NCBI GenBank assembly: GCA_964441505.1
Contig: CAYTUV010000004.1
Location: forward strand, 62,001 to 126,000
Source of the DNA: Fen-1258 sp964441505
GTDB taxonomy: Bacteria; Bacteroidota; Ignavibacteria; Ignavibacteriales; Melioribacteraceae
Reading direction: 5' to 3'
DNA: 64,000 nucleotides
Below are positions 9,255 to 16,432 of the stretch, piece after piece. The position numbers and the translations under genes are program-made. Every line of letters starts with the position of its first letter. Position 1 is the first letter of the stretch. Under the pieces are notes generated by a model. It saw nothing but the letters and a program-made list of their open reading frames with translations. It made no database searches and was not told where the DNA came from.

Positions 9255-9316
9255 ACTCGTTTTCTTTTGCGTTCTTAGTGTCTTTGCGAGAAAAACATCC
9301 CCGCAATGTTGCATAT

Positions 9317-11041
9317 TTATTTTGAAGAATATAAAATTTTTCCACCGACAATTGTATAAAGCACTTTTGTATTTTGAATCTCATCATCAGAACATTTCAA
9401 CAAATCATTTGAAAGAACAACAAGATCGGCAAGTTTTCCAATCTTTATAGTTCCTTTCAGGTTTTCCTCAAATGTTGCATAAGCACTATTGATTGTGTAT
9501 GATTTCAACGCTTCAAGTCTCGTCATCTTTTGATTACCGTAAAAAACATTTCCCACCGAACCTTTCCTTGTAACCGCAGAATAAAAACATTTGATTGGAT
9601 CAACATCTTCAACGGGTGAGTCTGTACCGTTACAAATTGTTGCGCCGCAGTCAATTAATTTCCTCCAAACATAAGCTCCCTCTTCTGCCCTTTGATCGCC
9701 TAATCTTACGGGAACAAATGTTGCATCGCTTGTGCAGTGTACCGACTGCATCGCCGCAATAACCCCAAGTTTTGCAAAGCGTGGAATGTCTTGAGGCGAT
9801 AAGTGCTGTGCATGTTCTATGCACCAGCGTAATTCTTTTTTGTCGGGATGTTTCTTAAAAGTCTCTTCGTAAATATTCAGAATTTCCCTGTTGCCGCGGT
9901 CACCTATTGCGTGGACTCGCATCTGAAATCCGTTTTCGATTGCCAGTTCAGAAATATTTTTCATTTCCTCTACCGGTGTAACGTTTGATCCCACATGATC
10001 CGGTAAATCGGAATATGGTTCCAATAACCATGCGCCGCGTGAGCCGAGTGCGCCATCAATATATTGCTTGATTGACCGGACCGCGAAAAAATTATTCGCA
10101 TGGCCAATCATAAGATAATCTTTCAGTTTCTTTTTCATGATAGCCAGAGAATCTCCAACCATCACATTTAAGCGGACGGAAAATTTATTTGAATCGGCAA
10201 GTTGTTTCATTAGATCAATAATCTCAAAAGTCTCTCCGGCATCGCTGAATGAGGTGATTCCTTTTTTCAAACATTCTTCCGAAGCAAGTTGAATCTGTTT
10301 TACGTAATCTGCTCTAATTTGTTGCGGCGAACGTTTGGCAAGATATTCATCATAGAATTTTCTTATCAAGTTTTCACCGTTCTCTTCAAAAACTCCGATA
10401 GCTCTTCCTAGAGAATCGCGAACAATCGTTCCGCCAATTGGATCGGGGGTGTTTCTATTCACACCGCTGATCTGCATCGCTTTAGCATTGGCAAATATCG
10501 CGTGTCCGCTTGCATGTGAAAGCATAACGGGATTATTATATGAAGCTTTGCTAAGTTCGTTGTGAACCGGATAACCGTTTACATCTGGATTTGGTTTAGG
10601 TGTAAATTTTTCCTGATGCCATCCTCGTCCAATTATCCACTCCCCCGGTTTAGAACTTCCAACTGCTTTTGCGACAATTGTGATTACCTCGTCCCAGTTT
10701 TTTGCTTCTCGTAAATCCAAAATCTGTTTTGAATTGCCGAGGCTAAGAAAATGGGCATGACTTTCATTGAAACCGGGCATTACAAATTTTCCCTTGAGAT
10801 CAATTACCCGAGTTGAACTATCAATGTATTTCTTAATAACGTCGTCCGGGCCGAGTGCAATAATTTTATCCCCATCAATGGCAACTGCATTCACTTCAGG
10901 AGCGGTGTCGTCCATTGTTGCTATTATCCCATTAATTAAAACCATATCTGCATGATTTTTCACTTCTTTGTCTCCGCAACTTTGTATTAAATATAAAACC
11001 GTTAAAGAGAGAGTCGCCATTAAAGCATTTTTTAAATTCAT
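9317..11041 (-). CDS. Amidohydrolase family lipoprotein (YtcJ-like, amidohydrolase 3)
   Basis: The 574-residue protein starts with a lipoprotein signal whose lipobox ends at Cys22 (YLIQSC). The rest is a metal-dependent hydrolase of the urease/amidohydrolase superfamily: N-terminal beta-sandwich part (MVLINGIIATMD), metal motif NESHAHFLS (His95, His97), RVHAIGDRGNREILN, IEHAQHLSPQDIPRF and a C-terminal GTDSPVEDVDP. Members of the YtcJ group have been annotated as N-substituted formamide deformylases, but substrates vary widely. Here the enzyme should be tethered in the envelope. Its end is close to the deacetylase gene, so the two may be cotranscribed. Confidence 0.88.
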   Translation of the reverse strand: MNLKNALMATLSLTVLYLIQSCGDKEVKNHADMVLINGIIATMDDTAPEVNAVAIDGDKIIALGPDDVIKKYIDSSTRVIDLKGKFVMPGFNESHAHFLSLGNSKQILDLREAKNWDEVITIVAKAVGSSKPGEWIIGRGWHQEKFTPKPNPDVNGYPVHNELSKASYNNPVMLSHASGHAIFANAKAMQISGVNRNTPDPIGGTIVRDSLGRAIGVFEENGENLIRKFYDEYLAKRSPQQIRADYVKQIQLASEECLKKGITSFSDAGETFEIIDLMKQLADSNKFSVRLNVMVGDSLAIMKKKLKDYLMIGHANNFFAVRSIKQYIDGALGSRGAWLLEPYSDLPDHVGSNVTPVEEMKNISELAIENGFQMRVHAIGDRGNREILNIYEETFKKHPDKKELRWCIEHAQHLSPQDIPRFAKLGVIAAMQSVHCTSDATFVPVRLGDQRAEEGAYVWRKLIDCGATICNGTDSPVEDVDPIKCFYSAVTRKGSVGNVFYGNQKMTRLEALKSYTINSAYATFEENLKGTIKIGKLADLVVLSNDLLKCSDDEIQNTKVLYTIVGGKILYSSK

Positions 11042-11186
11042 TTTTGCCTCGTTTAAGTTGGTAGACGTAAAACGGGAAACGTGAGACGAATTTTTATCTC
11101 GCTCTGATTTTTACTAAAACTAAAACCTTGGGAAACATTCATTGTATTTACCTTTTACTTCTCTCATCTCGCCTCTTTCAATTAAG

Positions 11187-12092
11187 CTACTTTCTATTAA
11201 CCAGCACAACACCGCCGATTATAATCAATCCACTTAATAACATAATAACCGTAATCTGTTCATTGAGTAATAACCATGATCCGAAAAATGTGACGAACGG
11301 TTCAATATAAAGAAACGCTCCAACGCGTGAGGCATCCATTTCGCTTAAAGCTTGCGCCCACAATGTATATGCAACTCCCGAACAAAGAATTCCAAGGAAC
11401 AGAATCGATCCCCATCCGCTGGCAGAGAGATTTGCAACATCGGAGATGTTTTGCCGGTTGATTGTGAAGGGGGCAATAATAATTGAAACAATAACAAATA
11501 AATAGAATGTTGTCTGCACCGGCGAAAGCGTTAGCGTCGCTTTCTTGCTTGCTATGGAATATCCCGACCACGTTATGGAACTGGTAATTATTAACAGGTC
11601 CCCTTTTTCTTTTATAAAATCCAGAGAACTGAAGTCACCTTTGCTGACAAGAAAGAGGAGCCCCATGAACGAAACAATAATTCCAATTGTCTGCGTGGAA
11701 GTAATTTTTTCTTTGAAGAAAACCAATCCCATTATTACCATGAACACCGGTGTAATTCCTATTATCCATCCGGTATGAGAAGCCGTTGTCCATTGAAGTC
11801 CGGTAACTTGAATCCATAAATGAAAACAGGCAATGGCTGCTAATGCGAATATCCATTTTTCTTGACGTAGGTTAACTGCAAAATTTTTTTTCTGTTTTAT
11901 TAAAACAAAAATTAAAAATAAAATTCCCAGAAGCTGACGAAGAAAAACAATCACTACCGGCCTAACTTCAACCAAAGCGTTTTTTGTTGCGATGAATGAT
12001 AATCCCCACACTGTGACGGCGAAAAGAAGTTTCCAAACAGTTTTTATCTGCGGCTTATTATCTTTGATGAGAAAACTTGTACTCATGTTCAT
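11187..12092 (-). CDS. EamA family (DMT superfamily) transporter
   Basis: The 301-residue protein is a ten-span membrane protein built from two EamA repeats. The first contains LLFAVTVWGLSFIATKNAL and GWIIGITPVFMVIMG; the second contains TWSGYSIASKKA, GVAYTLWAQAL and FLYIEPFVTFFGSWLLLNE. These carriers move amino acids, nucleobases or other small metabolites; the substrate is unknown. Its ATG overlaps the truA stop codon (ATGA, 4 bp), so translation is probably coupled to truA. The following 145 bp to the amidohydrolase gene hold only low-complexity sequence. Confidence 0.88.
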   Translation of the reverse strand: MNMSTSFLIKDNKPQIKTVWKLLFAVTVWGLSFIATKNALVEVRPVVIVFLRQLLGILFLIFVLIKQKKNFAVNLRQEKWIFALAAIACFHLWIQVTGLQWTTASHTGWIIGITPVFMVIMGLVFFKEKITSTQTIGIIVSFMGLLFLVSKGDFSSLDFIKEKGDLLIITSSITWSGYSIASKKATLTLSPVQTTFYLFVIVSIIIAPFTINRQNISDVANLSASGWGSILFLGILCSGVAYTLWAQALSEMDASRVGAFLYIEPFVTFFGSWLLLNEQITVIMLLSGLIIIGGVVLVNRK

Positions 12093-12889
12093 GGTTTCGT
12101 TCTACTAAACGAAGAAATATTTATTGTTGGGCCAAAGCTTTTATCCATCTTCTCGCCCTCGTATGTTACATGTTCAAGAAATAGTCCCGATGGTGGAGCT
12201 GTATATTTGGTTGGCGTTGGTGATTCATGTTCCAGAAAATATTTCAAATCCTTCTCGGTTAAATTTCCTCGGCCGATTTCCACAAGCACGCCCACCATTC
12301 TTCGAACCATTTTCCACAAGAAGTGTGAACCGATTATCCTGATTAATATCAAGTCACCTTCGTCTTTTAACTGAACATCTTCAATCAAAACCTTTGTTGA
12401 TTTTTCAAGATCGTCCTGATCTGCAAAGGAAATATAATCGTGCATTCCGATAAACAATTTTGCGGCTTTATTCATCTTCTCTAAATTCAACTGGTCTTTA
12501 ATCCACCAGACAAATGGTTTACCAAATGCGGTTCTCCGTTTTGAAATTTGATAGATATAGCTTCTGCTCTTTGCATCGTGGCGCGCATGAAATTTTGGAT
12601 TTGCTTTTTCTACTTCGAGGATGCTGATATCGGTGGGCAGTCCATCATTAAATTTCATCCGTATAATCTCCGGCGCAAGCATTGTTTTTACATCAAGATG
12701 CGCTACTTGATAAAGAGCGTGAACACCAGCATCTGTTCTGCCGGATCCTTGAATATCAACACGCTCTCCTTTAAATATTTGTGCGGCAACTTCTATCAGT
12801 TTGCCTTGAATGCTTTTGGCATTTCTCTGCATCTGCCAGCCGCTGTAGCGCGTACCATCGTATTCGATATATAGTTTGAAGCGGGACAA
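12089..12889 (-). CDS. truA: tRNA pseudouridine(38-40) synthase TruA
   Basis: This 266-residue TruA converts uridines 38-40 of tRNA anticodon stems to pseudouridine. The catalytic Asp53 lies in GSGRTDAGVHA, after the N-terminal RFKLYIEYDGTRYSGWQMQ; a later FLWKMVRRMVGVLVEIGRG is also typical. The present start codon is TTG (12887-12889), with GGGAG about 6 nt upstream. Its first 62 bp recur at 13981-14042, where the copy still has an ATG. The intact gene therefore seems to have received a new 5' end when the RhuM-Fic module arrived upstream. The eamA gene follows with a 4-bp overlap. Confidence 0.93.
   Translation of the reverse strand: MSRFKLYIEYDGTRYSGWQMQRNAKSIQGKLIEVAAQIFKGERVDIQGSGRTDAGVHALYQVAHLDVKTMLAPEIIRMKFNDGLPTDISILEVEKANPKFHARHDAKSRSYIYQISKRRTAFGKPFVWWIKDQLNLEKMNKAAKLFIGMHDYISFADQDDLEKSTKVLIEDVQLKDEGDLILIRIIGSHFLWKMVRRMVGVLVEIGRGNLTEKDLKYFLEHESPTPTKYTAPPSGLFLEHVTYEGEKMDKSFGPTINISSFSRTKP
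12828..12889 (-). repeat. Imperfect direct repeat, copy 1: 5' end of intact truA
   Basis: These 62 bp are the first 21 codons of truA. They match 13981-14042 at 54 of 62 positions with no gaps (offset 1153 bp). Similarity stops at the start codon on one side and about 1 bp beyond codon 20 on the other. The start codon in this copy is TTG. Confidence 0.85.
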
Positions 12890-13017
12890 CAGCCACTCCC
12901 TTGGAGGTTGACTAATAAGTAATTATTCAACTGAAAAATCTGCGAAAATCTGTTTAATCCGCTTCATCTGCGGGCTATTTCATAAAGAAAAAACACTTTT
13001 GGGACAACCTCACAACA

Positions 13018-13958
13018 TTAATTGTTTTTGTTTATCAGGTTAACAACAACTTTTACCATTGTTTCTTTTTCTTTTGGATTGCTCTCTGCTATCATTAAGC
13101 ATAGGGCTACAAGTGCGTTATCTGCAATTCTCTTTTCTCCTGTTGAGTTATAAAGAATTTTGTTGCTGTCCAAAAACCAGAGAAATATTGCTGCTGCAAT
13201 TCTTTTGTTTCCATCTACAAAAGAATGATTCTTAATTATATAGAACTTTTAAATGAATTGTCTTTCTCTTTTCCGAACAAAGAAGAACCGCCAAACTTTT
13301 TACCTAATTCATCCACTACTCTTCTTGCCTTCGCATGACTTATCCGAAATTTCTCTTCCTTCGTTGTCTCTTTAATTTTCAGATTTTGATAATCATATTC
13401 ATCAAGCAGATCAAGTGCGCGGGAATAATCGGAAACCACTTTTAACATTCCGGAAAATATATCTTGCTCCAGTTTATATTTTTCGGCGACCGAAGAAAAA
13501 TTATCTAACAACTCCTCTATTTCTTTTATCCTTTCGGTCTGCTCTTTAAGTTTTCTTTCGTTAAGCGCATAGCCTTGTACTAAATAATCTTTCAATACTT
13601 TATTCGCCCAAATACGAAATTGTGTACCCCGTTTTGATTTTACGCGGTAGCCAACGGAGATTATTGTATCAAGGTTATAATAATCTATTAATCTGACTAC
13701 TTCTCTATTTCCCTCCAATTGAACTTGTCGGAATTTCCGACAAGTTGAATCTCGATCAAGTTCCACTTCATCATAAACGTTTTTAATATGCTCTAAAATG
13801 GTTGGCCGCGCTTTGTCAAATAATTTTGCCATTTGTGTGGGTGTCAGCCAAACCGTATCCTCTTCCAGTTTAACCTCAATTGCCATGCTTCCGTCGGAAG
13901 ACTTGTAAATAATTACTTCTCCTTTGGAAAGATTTTTTTCTATTGATTCTGTTTTCAT
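13018..13958 (-). pseudogene. RhuM-Fic family gene, split by an internal deletion/frameshift
   Basis: Residues 1-240 (13236-13958) form a RhuM-type (virulence RhuM) domain: WLTPTQMAKLFDKARPTILEHIKNVY, YYNLDTIISVGYRVKSKRGTQFRIWA and a C-terminal GKKFGGSSLFGKEKDNSFKSSI. A stop follows at once. Another frame (13018 to about 13245) then carries the end of a Fic domain: NHSFVDGNKRIAAAIFLWFL, KRIADNALVALCLMIAESNPKEKE, ending VNLINKNN. In full-length RhuM-Fic proteins about 25-30 residues separate these parts, so a deletion has removed them and shifted the frame. The Fic motif HSFVDGNKR itself is intact but cut off from the rest. No ribosome site precedes 13958; a displaced truA fragment ends 18 nt upstream. 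A free-standing RhuM product remains possible. Confidence 0.8.
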
Positions 13959-13980
13959 ATTAGTATATAGTATTAATTAT

Positions 13981-14042
13981 TGCCTCTGCCAGTCGCTGTA
14001 GCGCGTGCCTTCGTATTCTATGTATGGTTTGAAGCGGGACAT
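13981..14042 (-). repeat. Imperfect direct repeat, copy 2: displaced truA 5' fragment
   Basis: Read on the minus strand this is ATG followed by codons for SRFKPYIEYEGTRYSDWQRQ and then a TAA stop, that is, a 21-codon mini-frame matching the truA N-terminus. Upstream it has GAGG well placed for its ATG (about 14047-14052), so it may be the original truA start region. It lies between the GHKL gene and the RhuM-Fic gene. It differs from copy 1 at 8 of 62 bases. Confidence 0.85.
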
Positions 14043-14069
14043 GATTATACCTCAACAAGGATCGTTCGA

Positions 14070-15842
14070 TTAAACAATGTATGCTTCCTCAAATAAAAAG
14101 GAATTTAAATCAACTGCAGCCAAATCTAAGGCTTCGGAAGTTACACGATCGATTTCATTCATAACTGTATCGCTGGTAAAATCAGCATCGGTTTTACCTA
14201 AAAAGTATATTGCTTCTTTAACAATTATATCAATATATCTTTGGAAAAGATATTCGCGCCACCTTATCGAATCTGGTCCGCTTTTTTCCAAAATCATATT
14301 TGCTATATGCTTTGAAGTATTTATCCAATAAATACCGTTTTTAAAGTCGATTGGACGTTGATATACGGCTGGCTGCCTCTGATCGCAATCAAAAGGCTCA
14401 TCATTTTCAGAAAAAGGATCTGGATGCATTCCTGAAATTCTTACTTCAGGAAAAGTATTTACTTTTTTTACCTTATCTCTACCCTCATTTCCAATTTTTT
14501 TTTGAGAATCTTTTCTATGTTGATTCTTTTTTTGTGGATCCACATTCCACGCTTCTTCATTATTGCCCTCCATTCCTAAATCATTTCCAACACCAGCTAA
14601 TCTATCTCTAATTAATTTTTGTAAAAATCTATTTTTCCATTTGTTCAATAATTCGTTTAATTCAGAGGTCTTTTTAAGATTGATTTTCTTCTTTTCCCTT
14701 TTTGCTGATTCCTCCATCTTTTCACATAGACTTTCAATACACTCCTTCGTCCAACTCAACAAGGCCTCTGTTTTACTAGCTCCGATAAATTCATTTCTGT
14801 CATTAGTTACATATTTTTCATCTTCCATTACTTGAGCATAGCATTCTCCATAGATAAATTCACTATAAACATAAGTTCTAAAGTGACCGATCTTACTTAT
14901 CTCATAATTAGCTATAACTCCAACATCACTTAAAAAGTCAATGCTATTTCTCCCTCTAAATTTACTACCTTTTAAGGGTTCCTCAGAAGTAAACAAAGTT
15001 AATTTAATCTGTTCATTCAAATACATTTTTATGTTTTCCCCATCGTAGTTGACTATCTGAGGACAAACGAATTCGAAATGTCCTTCAAAACCTTTTTTGG
15101 GTAATAAAGTTGGAATTCTTAATCTTGTAGATTGGGAATGTTTCCCTATCAATAAGTATACTTGTTTGTGCTGTATTATTCTTTTGGCTTGAGGATGCAC
15201 TATTAGTTTATTAATCAAATCTTTTAGATAATTAGTTTTATGCGCGCTTTTTGGTTGGAGACCTCTAACAATCGTAAACCTTTTTCTTTCAAACAATATG
15301 TTTTTTATTTCGTTGTACAAATTGCCATTGTTTTTTAATTCAGAAATTTCAACCGCTTCTTCAATACTTACATCAATATTATCCATTTTGGAATCGAATC
15401 CATACTGTTTTAGCTCATTGAAGCCAAATGAATTTAATCTAGCGCTACGATAAGTAATCAAGCTGGATGATTTAAACATTTCGCGCATATAAAACTTGCC
15501 GCCATTACCATGACCGCCAAGTGTTTTAATATTATGCTGTTGGTCAGCACTTATTTTTTTTGCTGCATTAGGATCGAACCACCTTTTAAATGCTGCATCA
15601 ATTTTTGTTCTATTCATTCCAACAAAATCAATTACATCAATAGATTTAATCAAGTTGTTTTTTGACAGATTTAGGTAAATGTAGATTATTTGTTGCTCGT
15701 CTGGTATTCCTTCAATATTATATGCATCAACAGAGTTTTTTAATAATTCGGCTATGCCTTTTGCGTGATCAAATTTGAATTCTTTTCCTATTAAATCTAA
15801 AACCGCTTCATCAATTACGGGCTTTTCCACTTTAATACTCAT
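14070..15842 (-). CDS. GHKL (Hsp90/MutL/MORC-like) ATPase of a putative defence operon
   Basis: The first 130 residues carry a Bergerat-fold ATP site: N-box ELLKNSVDAY (32-41, Glu32 and Asn36), G1 box DFVGMN (72-77) and a lid GGHGNGGKFYM (109-119). Eukaryotic MORC and bacterial GHL proteins linked to restriction systems have this arrangement. The middle (about 130-380) is mixed alpha/beta and could be a transducer domain. Residues 370-420 are basic and probably coiled. The C-terminal 110 residues resemble nothing I know. No kinase, HNH or PD-(D/E)XK motif is visible. The gene starts within the stop of the 197-aa gene (ATGA overlap), the last of five coupled genes. A conformational ATPase acting on DNA or on the two partners is inference. 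Confidence 0.72.
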   Translation of the reverse strand: MSIKVEKPVIDEAVLDLIGKEFKFDHAKGIAELLKNSVDAYNIEGIPDEQQIIYIYLNLSKNNLIKSIDVIDFVGMNRTKIDAAFKRWFDPNAAKKISADQQHNIKTLGGHGNGGKFYMREMFKSSSLITYRSARLNSFGFNELKQYGFDSKMDNIDVSIEEAVEISELKNNGNLYNEIKNILFERKRFTIVRGLQPKSAHKTNYLKDLINKLIVHPQAKRIIQHKQVYLLIGKHSQSTRLRIPTLLPKKGFEGHFEFVCPQIVNYDGENIKMYLNEQIKLTLFTSEEPLKGSKFRGRNSIDFLSDVGVIANYEISKIGHFRTYVYSEFIYGECYAQVMEDEKYVTNDRNEFIGASKTEALLSWTKECIESLCEKMEESAKREKKKINLKKTSELNELLNKWKNRFLQKLIRDRLAGVGNDLGMEGNNEEAWNVDPQKKNQHRKDSQKKIGNEGRDKVKKVNTFPEVRISGMHPDPFSENDEPFDCDQRQPAVYQRPIDFKNGIYWINTSKHIANMILEKSGPDSIRWREYLFQRYIDIIVKEAIYFLGKTDADFTSDTVMNEIDRVTSEALDLAAVDLNSFLFEEAYIV

Positions 15843-16432
15843 TTTAATTCCTCATTAAATATTAACTTGAATTTGGTCTGCAAAAATGATGAGTATGCCA
15901 AGAGATTTTTTGCTTGGAGAGGGTTTTCTCTCGAATATCTATTCATAACTTCGTTTATTTGTTTAATCTTACCCAATAATTCAAGATTCCTTGTCCTTAC
16001 TGATGACCTATAAAATTCATAAAAATCTTGGTCAATTATTTTATCCATCTTCCCAGTTAAATACATATTAAATCCCTCTGATCTCAATAATCTTTTTATC
16101 TCAATATTATAATTCAAATCTCTTCTTCCTTCAATCTGAATAGAATCTCCATCCAACGATTGGATAATTTTATTTCCCCTTACTTTTCCATCTTTTGTAA
16201 GAGCACAATTTCTATTTGAAATTCTAATATATCCCTCCGGTATTAATTGGTAAAGAGTGCGTCGAATTGTGTCTGTGTCTGGAAATTGAGGATAAAATCT
16301 AATTTGGAAATCTTCTGGAAAAGACTTAAAAACATTTACAAGTATATCTTCATATCTTAATAGATTATCCCCATCGTTATACATTTTGACGATGGTATAA
16401 AGTATTTTATCTTTTTTTGTAAGTTTTTTCAT
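15839..16432 (-). CDS. Small probable winged-helix protein, middle gene of the three-gene system
   Basis: I do not recognise this 197-residue protein. The first 85 residues look like a winged helix: KKDKILYTIVKMYNDGDNL, a helix around TDTIRRTLYQLIPEGYI, then the wing-like ISNRNCALTKDGKVRG. The rest is mostly helical and basic (ALTKDG to the C-terminal FLQTKFKLIFNEE). It has ATGA overlaps with both neighbours (16429-16432 and 15839-15842), so the three proteins are probably made in fixed ratio and may form a complex. It could be a DNA-binding or adaptor subunit. Confidence 0.55.
   Translation of the reverse strand: MKKLTKKDKILYTIVKMYNDGDNLLRYEDILVNVFKSFPEDFQIRFYPQFPDTDTIRRTLYQLIPEGYIRISNRNCALTKDGKVRGNKIIQSLDGDSIQIEGRRDLNYNIEIKRLLRSEGFNMYLTGKMDKIIDQDFYEFYRSSVRTRNLELLGKIKQINEVMNRYSRENPLQAKNLLAYSSFLQTKFKLIFNEELK

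Noticed and set aside
12901..13010. CRISPR-like or phased repeat in the region after the RhuM-Fic remnant
   Set aside because: Words such as ATCTGCG recur two or three times but without regular spacing or spacers.
13236..13958. Intact RhuM gene with no defect
   Set aside because: The stop falls where RhuM-Fic proteins continue, and the Fic end is present in another frame just downstream.
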